From DATFYM01 sp035315065 (lineage in GTDB: Bacteria; Acidobacteriota; Terriglobia; UBA7540), in NCBI GenBank assembly GCA_035315065.1, contig DATFYM010000023.1, positions 1 through 64,000 of the forward strand: a stretch of 64,000 bases of DNA, written 5' to 3'. The first letter of the stretch is position 1. Every line of letters begins with the position of its first letter. The notes under the pieces are model-generated. The model searched no databases, was not told the DNA's origin, and worked only from the letters and a program-made list of their open reading frames with translations. A program made the position numbers and the translations under genes. This document shows, one piece after another, positions 34,024 to 41,872 of this stretch.

Positions 34024-36624
34024 ATGTTGCACGCGCCCAGCAGCGAAGCGAAGCGGCAGACCACGTCGCCCATCGCGCCGTCTGCGTCTCAGCCGGAACA
34101 TCAACTGCATCCGCACCTGAGTACGGTTGCCGGTCCGCGATCGGCCGGCGTCGCGAGTGGCGGGCCGCCTGAGAGCAAAGGCGGTCCCGCCGGGCGGTCT
34201 CAAGTCTGGGCGGATCTGCAGAAGACCCACGGTAACCAAGCGGTGCTGCGCATGCTGGGGAGCCGGGCGCGTACCACAACGGCCGCCGCTTCTGCTGCCG
34301 CCGGCGTTCTCCAGAGAAAATGTGCCTGCGGCGGTTCAACCCAGACAGGCGAGGAATGCGCTGAATGTAAGCAGAAGCGCGAAGAGGGGGCGGAAGGCAC
34401 CGGGGGCACGCTCACTGCTCCAATTCAAACCAAGCTGGCCGTCAGCGAGCCGGGCGACCATTACGAGCAGGAAGCCGACCGGGTGGCGGACCACGTCATG
34501 CGTATGCCAGACCCCGCCGGGCCGGTCGTGCAGCGGCAATGCGAGAAGTGTGCCGAAGAGCGCGAGCCGCCCGCCGTTCAACGCGTATCTTCGGGGCCGG
34601 TGGTGCAGCAGACGGCTCCCCCTATTGTCCACGACGTGCTGCGCTCCCCCGGGAAACCGCTGGGTGGTGTGACTCGCGCCTTGTTTGAACCGCGCTCTGA
34701 CCGGGATTTCAGCCACGTCCGCGTGCACACGGGCGCTCGCGCCGCGGAATCAGCGCGAGCAGTGAAGGCTCTGGCCTATACCGTGGGGCGCAACATCGTC
34801 TTCGGCGAGGGGCAGCATTCTCCCCATACCTCGGACGGTCAACACCTGCCTGCGCACGAACTGGTTCACGTTGTGCAACAGCAGGGGCAATCCATGTCGA
34901 GCAAAGCACCCCTGGTGATGAATAGGCTACAGTGGAAGTGCGCCTGCGGAGGCTCCGGCGGAAGCGGTGGCGAATGTGCAGAATGTGCGGAAAAGCGGGG
35001 AGCAGGCGTCACCGAGGAGCCTTTCCACGTTCAGGTTCGATCATCGGCTCCGCCGGCGCAGTCCCCGTCATTTTCTCGGGGCGACTACAAATGCGGCTGC
35101 GCACCCAACCACGCGGCGAATGGCACAGGAAGCTTGAAGGAGAAGACGGAGGCCTTGAAGGGAAAGGAATATCATTGTCCGCCGGCTTCGGGCACACTAT
35201 TCGACATAGAAACAGCCGGCGGCGCGGGTACCCTGGGGCTGACGAAAATCGACAAGGCCGCCAGCAAACTTATCTGCGCGCCGACGTTCGTCGTCAATCC
35301 TACAGCGGGGACATGTACGGTCAAAGCCCTGCCGGTAAGTTTGTCGATGATCTCCAAATTTGCTCCCGCCAATGCCAAAAGTCCTACGAGCCGCACGCGA
35401 GCCGTCCCCAACTGTGCCAAATCGGTGCCCGTTTTTGTGAACGTAACCAGCGCAAACGAAGCTCTCATCAAAGCGGGCGAGCAGGAGCATTGTGACGACC
35501 ACACGCGCGCTTTCAATCTAACCCTGAAGCCGTGTTCCGCCGCTCTCAACAAGCTTGATGGAACAGATGTCCCGGGGAAGAACGAAGACCAATGCTATGC
35601 AGCCGTCGTGGCCAAGTTGGGATTTGACCCGATCGACTGCACCAAAGAATTCGTGGCTTTGGTGAGCAAAACCCAGGATCGCGACGATCAAGGTATGCAC
35701 ACCTTCGATGAGACTCAGGTTTCCGCGAATTGCACTGAGGTCATTGATCAGATTCAGAAATCATCGACGAACAAGATCGGAGATCCGTCGGTAGCTCCTG
35801 CGGCATTCATTCCGGCTGCGACCAAGTGCGGCACGACTTCCACATCTCCGCCTCCGCCCCCGCCCCCAGGTCGTCGAGGCGCTGGGCAGATCCCGCCGAC
35901 AACGCCCACCTCGGAGACCGGCGAACTTCGGAGCCTGGCCAGAACAGTTGCCCTGGGGGCGGAACCCGATGCCACAGGAGCCGGGCAGGCACCGAAGGTA
36001 CAGAATCAGCCAGGCATCTTTCAGCAGCCGAAAGGCGATTGTGATGCGCCCACCCGTCAGTCAGTGAATATGCCCATACCTTCTTGTTGCACTCAGTCGA
36101 TGTTGCAGGAAATATGGAACCTCAGGGGCACCGCTATTCCGATCTGCTGGAATGCCTTCCGGAAGCTGTTCAAACCGGGTGGAGTGAGTGCAGCGCTTTG
36201 GGATCACTTCCGGGTGCGTCCGAACGATACTCTGCGCGTGGTCAAGATTCAGAACCAGTTCAGCAGTATGCTCGACGTCATGGTTAGCGACCGCATTCAA
36301 TTCATGTGTCGCGATGCAACGGATTCTATGTGCCGCGGCTTTTTTGGCTTTTCCGATCAGTGCTCTAGTACTTCCCCGGTCCACATATGGCTGTGCGGCG
36401 GGTACGTCTTTGCCACCGTGGGTGGATCAAAATTCCTCGGAGAACCTCATTGGCCGCAGACCTTGATTCACGAATACGCTCACGCTGGGTGCCCAGCGGT
36501 AGGCGCAATCTTGCCCGCAGGAAGCGAGGTTTACGCTTCGAAAGGAGGGTATCCCCCTGCCGATCCTGATGTTGCCATCAAGAACGCCGATTCGTATGCC
36601 AACTTTGCGCTGGCGGTGAGGTGA
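34024..36624 (+). CDS. DUF4157 protein with C-terminal metalloprotease-like domain; probable injection-system effector
   Basis: 866 residues from ATG 34024 (TAGGAGCG 6 bp upstream; frame open from 33970). Cys-rich knuckles occur three times (CACGGSTQTGEECAECKQKR at about 99, CEKCAEE at about 175, CACGGSGGSGGECAEC at about 306). DUF4157 lies at about 195-290: LFEPRSDRDFSHVRVHTGAR, ALAYTVGRNIVFGEGQ, HLPAHELVHVVQQQG with HELVH. DUF4157 is the domain most strongly tied to cargo of extracellular injection systems. A middle Cys-rich region has AGEQEHCDDHTRAF at about 480, then a Pro/Thr linker at about 610-630. The last 190 residues end in TLIHEYAHAGC (second HExxH, at about 816) and AIKNADSYANFALAV, the pattern of aspzincin (M35-like) peptidases. 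The third ligand is not obvious; GSEVYA might supply a Glu. Likely loaded and injected as a toxin. Confidence 0.85.
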   Translation: MLHAPSSEAKRQTTSPIAPSASQPEHQLHPHLSTVAGPRSAGVASGGPPESKGGPAGRSQVWADLQKTHGNQAVLRMLGSRARTTTAAASAAAGVLQRKCACGGSTQTGEECAECKQKREEGAEGTGGTLTAPIQTKLAVSEPGDHYEQEADRVADHVMRMPDPAGPVVQRQCEKCAEEREPPAVQRVSSGPVVQQTAPPIVHDVLRSPGKPLGGVTRALFEPRSDRDFSHVRVHTGARAAESARAVKALAYTVGRNIVFGEGQHSPHTSDGQHLPAHELVHVVQQQGQSMSSKAPLVMNRLQWKCACGGSGGSGGECAECAEKRGAGVTEEPFHVQVRSSAPPAQSPSFSRGDYKCGCAPNHAANGTGSLKEKTEALKGKEYHCPPASGTLFDIETAGGAGTLGLTKIDKAASKLICAPTFVVNPTAGTCTVKALPVSLSMISKFAPANAKSPTSRTRAVPNCAKSVPVFVNVTSANEALIKAGEQEHCDDHTRAFNLTLKPCSAALNKLDGTDVPGKNEDQCYAAVVAKLGFDPIDCTKEFVALVSKTQDRDDQGMHTFDETQVSANCTEVIDQIQKSSTNKIGDPSVAPAAFIPAATKCGTTSTSPPPPPPPGRRGAGQIPPTTPTSETGELRSLARTVALGAEPDATGAGQAPKVQNQPGIFQQPKGDCDAPTRQSVNMPIPSCCTQSMLQEIWNLRGTAIPICWNAFRKLFKPGGVSAALWDHFRVRPNDTLRVVKIQNQFSSMLDVMVSDRIQFMCRDATDSMCRGFFGFSDQCSSTSPVHIWLCGGYVFATVGGSKFLGEPHWPQTLIHEYAHAGCPAVGAILPAGSEVYASKGGYPPADPDVAIKNADSYANFALAVR

Positions 36625-36742
36625 GATTCCAAGTGTAAATAGCTACGGGCACGCACGGCTGACCACGGTAATCAAGGTGAAGTGGGAACCGGCCGGCCGG
36701 AGAGTTCGTCGGAAGGTATCGATATAACCAAAAATATTTTAG

Positions 36743-36771
36743 TTGACAGCATCCATTGTGGGTGCTATCGT
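36743..36771 (+). promoter_or_regulatory. strong sigma-70-like promoter with palindrome in the spacer
   Basis: TTGACA (36743-36748), a 17-bp spacer, then TATCGT (36766-36771). The spacer carries AGCATCC-ATTGT-GGGTGCT, an inverted pair with one mismatch, placed where a repressor would block RNA polymerase. Transcription would run right into 36780 onward, where only a 29-codon frame is found. Confidence 0.6.
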
Positions 36772-36867
36772 AAGGGTGCTGGGCTCGCTCCTCTAGTATT
36801 GGCCAATCGTTACCAGGGCTCCGGCGCCGAGTCCAGCGAACGGACCCATTGAAGGGAGGTCCGGTCG

Positions 36868-36957
36868 ATGCCGCGGTTGGTGGGTGTGAAGTGCGAGGCT
36901 TCGGCATTGAACACGTGGAGCGCTCAGAGGTTGAGGACGCGAGCGGTCAAGGGGTAA
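36868..36957 (+). CDS. possible 29-residue small protein
   Basis: The ATG at 36868 has GAAGGGAGG 7 bp upstream and lies about 95 bp after a good promoter. The product, MPRLVGVKCEASALNTWSAQ plus nine more residues (RLRTRAVKG), is basic at its C-terminus. No family was recognised. It may be a leader peptide, a small toxin-like protein, or a chance frame within an RNA. Promoter plus ribosome-binding site are the only support. Confidence 0.35.
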   Translation: MPRLVGVKCEASALNTWSAQRLRTRAVKG

Positions 36958-37168
36958 GTTACGACAGGCCCAAGCCGATCCAGCAACGGGCGGCTTGGCA
37001 GTCTTCGTCGCCGGAAAGTTGTTGATTAACGCGCTTGCTTTCTGAAGATTACGGACGGATGCATGGCTTCAGATGTTCAGGATAGAGGGTACGAAGGGGT
37101 TGGGACGAGGGGCGCTGAGAGAGTTGTTGCCGGGGCGATGGTCACTGAAAACGCGAAAAAAGGTCAAA

Positions 37169-37326
37169 CGAAGCCAATGATGTGCTGTAGAATCAACAAC
37201 ATGAACTCCAAAACGAAGCCAAAACGGAGCCAATAACTCCTTTAGAATCGAATTGCCCCTGAAAACGAAGCCAAAACGGAACCAACAAGCCCTTTAGATT
37301 CGATGTGCCCTAAAAAACGAAGCCAA
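37169..37326 (+). repeat. tandem array with 52-bp period
   Basis: CGAAGCCAA occurs at 37169, 37214, 37266 and 37318 (steps 45, 52, 52). Each of the first three is followed at about the same distance by a (T)TTAGAATCGA-like word (TGTAGAATCAA, TTTAGAATCGA, TTTAGATTCGA). Interiors vary. It is non-coding in appearance and lies in the gap between the effector gene and the decayed DUF4157 fragment. The rest of 36958-37168 shows nothing. Confidence 0.7.
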
Positions 37327-37501
37327 TCCTTCGGCAGGCCATCGTTAGCGTCGCACTTTCGTCTAGAATTCCTTAAGAGTTACTACTAGACGAGTTATTA
37401 ATAGTCATGAGGATGCCAGTCGTGTCCGTTCACGGCGTTCGCATGGAAGACCTCGGCTGCCCGGCAGGAACTCAACACCCCTGACACCTGCCACCCTCCG
37501 T

Positions 37502-37690
37502 CCCTCGCTCCCGGGGGCCGCTGAATCCGGGCGAGGTCTTGCGTGAACAGTCGCCGACCCGCGGGGTTTTCCAACGAGTACTGCCCCGAGGCGAAGACCG
37601 CGTCGCGCCCCATGGTGTAGGCTAGCGCCCCTACGGAAGGCGCGGACTCCGCCACGTGCGCGTCCGTGTGGACCCTCACTCCGTCCAGGC
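37502..37690 (-). pseudogene. decayed DUF4157 domain fragment
   Basis: On the minus strand a frame (open 37398-37751) reads GVRVHTDAHVAESAPSVGAL, AYTMGRDAVFASGQYSLENP and AGRRLFTQDLARIQRPPGA. It lines up with the intact DUF4157 domain of the gene at 34024 (VRVHTGARAAESARAVKALA, YTVGRNIVFGEGQ, then HELVHVVQQ). The HExxH is lost (TQDLARI). No proper start, knuckle region or toxin domain accompanies it, although CEFCNGYICCG just before may be a remnant of a Cys knuckle. It is a relic of an older effector gene in opposite orientation. Confidence 0.75.
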
Positions 37691-37793
37691 CGACCGCGCT
37701 TCCGCAGCAAATATACCCATTGCAAAATTCGCAAGAAAGCGCCAAACTCATCGGCCGGAGCTTTCTAGATTACGACGAAGTGAGCTCATCGTC

Positions 37794-39560
37794 ATGCTGC
37801 GTTCCTTTGGTGGTTCGACGGTTCAACCGCCCTGCCATGAAATCCTGCTGAACCCGGTTTTCTTCTTCCCTCTCATCTTCTGTCTATCAGTTGCGGTTGC
37901 CATCGGCGGCGAGACGCCCAGCGCGACCATCAAGCTTGACCAGGTGGGTTATCCCCTACACGGACGGAAGATCGCCCTGGTCAGCTCTCCGGCACGGACC
38001 TTCGAGGTAAAGCGCGCCGGCGACAATGCCACGATATTTAAGGGGAAATTGAGCGCCGGCGCCCCGGATGCCAACTCCGGCGACACTCTCCAGGCCGCGG
38101 ACTTTTCCAGCCTTCAGCAACCCGGCATGTACTATCTCGAGATCCCGGGCGTAGGCCGCAGTTGGAACTTCTCTGTCGGGGAGGATGTTTTTTCCCGTAC
38201 CTTTTATCTCGCGGCCCGTGCATTTTACGGACAGCGCTGCGGGACTCCCGTGGACCTTGGACCCGAGTTCCGCGGGTACACCCACGCCGCTTGCCACCTC
38301 AAGGGAAGTTTTCATGGGTCTTCCGGCAAGGAGGGTCCGCGCGACAACGTCGGCGGCTGGCATGACGCCGGGGACTACGGACGTTACATGGTGAATTCTG
38401 GAATCACCACCGGAACGCTTCTCAGGGCCTGGGAGTTGTTCGGCCCCAAGCTTACCGCCATCAAGTTGAACATCCCCGAAACCGGAAACGGCACACCGGA
38501 TCTCCTCAATGAGATCCGCTGGAATCTTGAGTGGATGCTCAAGATGCAGGACAACGATGGCGGTGTCTGGCACAAACAAACCAGCGAGCATTTTCCCGGC
38601 TTCGTGATGCCGGAAGAAGATCGGCTTGTCAGTCTGGTGATCGGCACCGGCAGCGCGCCGTACAAGAGTACCTGCGCGACCGCTGATCTCGCTGCGGTGG
38701 CCGCGATCGCTGCCCGCGTCTATGGACCGTATGACCAGAACTTTGCCGCCAAAAACCTGCGAGCGGCTCGGCAAGCCTGGTCATGGACCGAGCGTTATCC
38801 GAACGTGACGTTCGAGAATCCGCCGGGAATCTCCACGGGGGAGTACGGGGATACGGATTGCGGAGATGAACGGCTGTGGGCTGCGGCCGAGCTGTGGCGA
38901 ACCACGGGCGAGGCAGTCTACCACCGCCATTTCCTCGACAACTATGCGAGGTACCTGCCGAATCTCCGTGCTCCTAGTCCCGAGTCGTGGCGGGAGGTGG
39001 CGCCCATGGGTTTGTGGACGTACGCGCTCGCCACTCGCCAAGGAGCGGACGCCCAGGCTCGCGCCGCGATTCGGCAGGGGGCGCTCGCCGCGGCCCGCGA
39101 GATTGTGAACCGCACGCGCAGCAACCCCTATCGGGTCAGCCTGGTCGCAACCGACTATGCCTGGGGCTCAAACGGCCTAGCCGCCAACTACGGCGTGCAG
39201 TTGCTGGTGACGAATGCTCTTTCGCCCGATCCGGCCTTCGTGGAAACCGCTCTCGACAATCTCCATTACCTTCTCGGGCGTAATACCTTCTCGCTCTCGT
39301 GGGTGACGCAGGTAGGCGACAACCCCTACCGTCATCCGCATCACCGGCCGAGCGGCGCCGACAAGAACCCTGAACCTTGGCCAGGGCTGCTCTCCGGCGG
39401 TCCCAACGCGGCCAGACAGGACGCTGTCCTCCAAGCTCTGCCTCCTGATTTGCCGCCCGCCAAGGTCTACAGTGACAATCAAGGCTCCTACGCGAGCAAC
39501 GAGGTCTGTATTAACTGGCAGGCGATGTTGGTCTTCCTTCTCGCCGGAGTGCGGCCGTGA
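37794..39560 (+). CDS. glycoside hydrolase family 9 endoglucanase-type enzyme
   Basis: 588 residues from ATG 37794; the frame is open from 37656 but the upstream part overlaps the decayed DUF4157 relic. The signal peptide is NPVFFFPLIFCLSVAVAIGG. An N-terminal Ig-like domain of the CelD_N type follows (IKLDQVGYPLHGRKIALVSS, GMYYLEIPGVGRSWNFSVGE). The catalytic (alpha/alpha)6 domain of GH9 has GGWHDAGDYGRYMVNSG with the Asp pair that activates water, and near the end SYASNEVCINWQAMLVFLLA with the acid Glu. Also present: LLNEIRWNLEWMLKMQDNDG. It hydrolyses beta-1,4-glucans or mixed-linkage glucan outside the cytoplasm. It may supply oligosaccharides to the transporter and enzymes encoded next. 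Confidence 0.92.
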   Translation: MLRSFGGSTVQPPCHEILLNPVFFFPLIFCLSVAVAIGGETPSATIKLDQVGYPLHGRKIALVSSPARTFEVKRAGDNATIFKGKLSAGAPDANSGDTLQAADFSSLQQPGMYYLEIPGVGRSWNFSVGEDVFSRTFYLAARAFYGQRCGTPVDLGPEFRGYTHAACHLKGSFHGSSGKEGPRDNVGGWHDAGDYGRYMVNSGITTGTLLRAWELFGPKLTAIKLNIPETGNGTPDLLNEIRWNLEWMLKMQDNDGGVWHKQTSEHFPGFVMPEEDRLVSLVIGTGSAPYKSTCATADLAAVAAIAARVYGPYDQNFAAKNLRAARQAWSWTERYPNVTFENPPGISTGEYGDTDCGDERLWAAAELWRTTGEAVYHRHFLDNYARYLPNLRAPSPESWREVAPMGLWTYALATRQGADAQARAAIRQGALAAAREIVNRTRSNPYRVSLVATDYAWGSNGLAANYGVQLLVTNALSPDPAFVETALDNLHYLLGRNTFSLSWVTQVGDNPYRHPHHRPSGADKNPEPWPGLLSGGPNAARQDAVLQALPPDLPPAKVYSDNQGSYASNEVCINWQAMLVFLLAGVRP

Positions 39561-39601
39561 GCTGCGTAGCGGTGGCGCCGCCGGATGTGAGGGATACCAG
39601 C

Positions 39602-39748
39602 AAGGAATTGCCGATTGCAGATTGACGATTGACGATTGACGATTGGAAGAGAAGAGTAGGCAAGCCGCGGGGCCCTTTCAATAGGCCATCCACGATCGTC
39701 AATGAGCTTCTCTTACAATCGTCAATCGTCAATCTGCAATCGGCAATT
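39602..39748. repeat. stutter hairpin (GATTGACGATTGACGATT words)
   Basis: The left arm at 39607-39645 (GCCGATTGCAGATTGACGAT and onward) and the right arm at 39715-39748 (CAATCGTCAATCGTCAATCT) are complementary stutters. The same word occurs again inside the coding region at 45330-45362. It lies between the GH9 gene and the symporter. Confidence 0.75.
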
Positions 39749-39778
39749 ATTCTGACCCCAGATCGGCTGGGCACAGAC

Positions 39779-39805
39779 GTTGTAGAGGATTGAGTGTTAC
39801 AACAC
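39779..39805 (+). promoter_or_regulatory. candidate operator before the symporter operon
   Basis: GTTGTA (39779-39784) and TACAAC (39798-39803) form an inverted pair, and the second overlaps a perfect palindrome GTGTTACAACAC (39794-39805). It lies 60 bp before the symporter start. No regulator gene is adjacent. A role in sugar-dependent repression is a guess. Confidence 0.3.
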
Positions 39806-39866
39806 TTTAGTGGCGGGCGTTCAAAACGGCCCGAAGCTTAACGGCTGGCGGAGTATGAGGTGATAG

Positions 39867-41750
39867 ATGCATCTTCACGGAATTGATATCGCTATAATCC
39901 TGGCCTTTTTGGCCAGTTCGGTAATGGTGGGATACTGGGTCTCTCACCGCGCCTCGCGCGACATCAGGGCATATTTCCTGGGCGGCAATGTAATGCCCTG
40001 GTATCTGCTGGGCATCTCCAACGCCTCGGGGATGTTCGACATCAGTGGCACTATGCTGCTGGTCTACTGGGTGTTCATTTACGGCCTGAAGAGCGTCTGG
40101 ATCCCGTGGCTCTGGCCGACCTTCAACCAGATTTTCCTGATGGTCTACTTGTCGGCGTGGTTACGCCGTTCCAATGTGATGACCGGCGCCGAGTGGATCA
40201 AGACGCGGTTCGGTACGGGCCGGGGCGCGCAACTGGCTCACCTGATCGTGGTGGTCTATGCGTTCGTCAGCATCATTGGCTTTTTCAGTTATGGGTTCAA
40301 AGGGATCGGGAAGTTTGCGGCGACGTTCCTGCCTTGGCACCTGTCACCCAACCTATATGCCACCATCTTGATTGCCATCACCGCCATCTACGTCATAAAG
40401 GGCGGCATGTTCAGCGTGGTGATCACGGAGGTGATCCAGTTCTGCATACTATCCGTTGCCTCGTTTGCGGTCGGGATTATTGCCATGCGGAAAGTTGCTC
40501 CCGGCACGCTTCAGCATTTTGTTCCCGCCGGCTGGGACCAGATCTTCTTCGGTTGGCACCTGAACATCGATTGGTCCGCGCTCATCCCCTCGGCGAACAC
40601 CAAGATCGCCGATGACGGCTACGGAATTTTCGGATTTTTCGTCATGATGTTGTTGTTCAAGGGAGTGCTGATCAGCATGGCCGGCCCGGCGCCGAACTAT
40701 GATATGCAGCGGGTTCTCTCCGCGAAGAATCCCCGCGAAGCCTGCATGATGAGCAGTTGGGTGAACGTGGTGCTGACCTTTCCGCGCTACTTCCTGATCA
40801 CGGGTTTGACCGTCCTGGCCCTGGTTTTCTTCAGCGATCAGATTCGGGGGATGGGAACCAATATGGATTTCGAGCTGGTCCTTCCCTACGCGCTGGGCCG
40901 CTTTGTTCCGACCGGCCTGCTCGGGTTCCTGATCGCCGGATTGCTGGCGGCGTTCATGTCCAACTTCGCCGCCACGGTGAACGCCGCGCCGCCCTACTTT
41001 GTGAACGATATCTACAAGCGCTTCATCAACCGCAATGCCACCGCCCGGACGTATGTTCGTTTGAGCTATCTGAGTTCGTTCGCCGTCGTGCTGGTGGGCG
41101 GGGCCATCGGCTGGTACGTCGCGTCCGTGAATTCGGTGGTCCTTTGGATTGTTTCCGGGCTCTGGGGCGGCTACACGGCTTCCAACGTTTTGAAGTGGTA
41201 CTGGTGGCGCTTCAACGGCTACGGCTACTTCTGGGGAATGGTCACGGGCATTTCCGGCTCGCTGATCATGCCGTCAATTCTCCCTCAGGTTCCGCTCATT
41301 AAGGCACTGCTCCAGGCGCATTCGGTGAACCTGGATGTGGCGGTGGTTTTTCCGGTGGTCTTCGCGATCTCGCTGGCGGGATGCCTGGCAGGAACTCTGC
41401 TGACCCAACCGGAGGAGGACGAAGTCTTGAGAGACTTCTATCGCCGGGTGCGGCCCTGGGGCTTCTGGGAACCCATTCTCGCCAAGGTCCGTGCCGAAGA
41501 CCCCACCTTCGAGCGCAACCAGGACTTCGGGCGGGACATGTTCAACGTGGCGGTAGGCATCGTCTGGCAGGTTAGCCTCGTAGCTTTACCCATTTATCTT
41601 GTGATTCAGAAGTTCAGTTCCGCCCTCGTGACAGCAGCGATCATTGCTGTGACGTCGATCGTGCTGAAGTTCACCTGGTACGACCACCTGAAGGCTCTCG
41701 AATCTGTCGAGCAGTCTAATATTCTGAGGGATGCCGCCAGCGTGCGGTAG
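39867..41750 (+). CDS. sodium/solute symporter (SSS family)
   Basis: 627 residues with about 13 or more hydrophobic segments, beginning MHLHGIDIAIILAFLASSVM. Family marks are YFLGGNVMPWYLLGISNASG, GMFDISGTMLLVYW, TGAEWIKTRFGTGRGAQLAH, and a long helical run through GLLGFLIAGLLAAFMSNFAA with TVNAAPPYFVNDIYKRFI. SSS transporters couple uptake of sugars, amino acids or other small molecules to Na+. Because epimerase and GH130 genes follow, the substrate is probably a beta-linked disaccharide or monosaccharide; this is inference. A GGAG or AGGTG site precedes the ATG. Confidence 0.92.
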   Translation: MHLHGIDIAIILAFLASSVMVGYWVSHRASRDIRAYFLGGNVMPWYLLGISNASGMFDISGTMLLVYWVFIYGLKSVWIPWLWPTFNQIFLMVYLSAWLRRSNVMTGAEWIKTRFGTGRGAQLAHLIVVVYAFVSIIGFFSYGFKGIGKFAATFLPWHLSPNLYATILIAITAIYVIKGGMFSVVITEVIQFCILSVASFAVGIIAMRKVAPGTLQHFVPAGWDQIFFGWHLNIDWSALIPSANTKIADDGYGIFGFFVMMLLFKGVLISMAGPAPNYDMQRVLSAKNPREACMMSSWVNVVLTFPRYFLITGLTVLALVFFSDQIRGMGTNMDFELVLPYALGRFVPTGLLGFLIAGLLAAFMSNFAATVNAAPPYFVNDIYKRFINRNATARTYVRLSYLSSFAVVLVGGAIGWYVASVNSVVLWIVSGLWGGYTASNVLKWYWWRFNGYGYFWGMVTGISGSLIMPSILPQVPLIKALLQAHSVNLDVAVVFPVVFAISLAGCLAGTLLTQPEEDEVLRDFYRRVRPWGFWEPILAKVRAEDPTFERNQDFGRDMFNVAVGIVWQVSLVALPIYLVIQKFSSALVTAAIIAVTSIVLKFTWYDHLKALESVEQSNILRDAASVR

Positions 41751-41756
41751 CCTACG

Positions 41757-41848
41757 GGGTTCGGGATTCGGGGTTCGGGATTCGCAGAGGAAGATCGCGG
41801 CTCGGGGGCCTGTTCTGCGAACCCCGAACCCCGAATACCGTACCCCGC
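41757..41848. repeat. stutter hairpin (GGGGTTCGGGATTCGG words)
   Basis: GGGGTTCGGGATTCGGGGTT on the left (41757-41788) is matched by CGAACCCCGAACCCCGAATA on the right (41817-41836). It separates the symporter from the epimerase gene by about 120 bp; the two may still share a transcript. Confidence 0.7.
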
Positions 41849-41872
41849 TTTCATCGTCATGGCATTTGGGAG

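Noticed and set aside
37169..37326. CRISPR array
   Set aside because: The repeats are imperfect, the shared words are only 9-11 bp, and no cas genes are in the window.
41757..41848. Rho-independent terminator after the symporter gene
   Set aside because: The stem is stuttered and not followed by a T-run; it is grouped with the other stutter hairpins instead.
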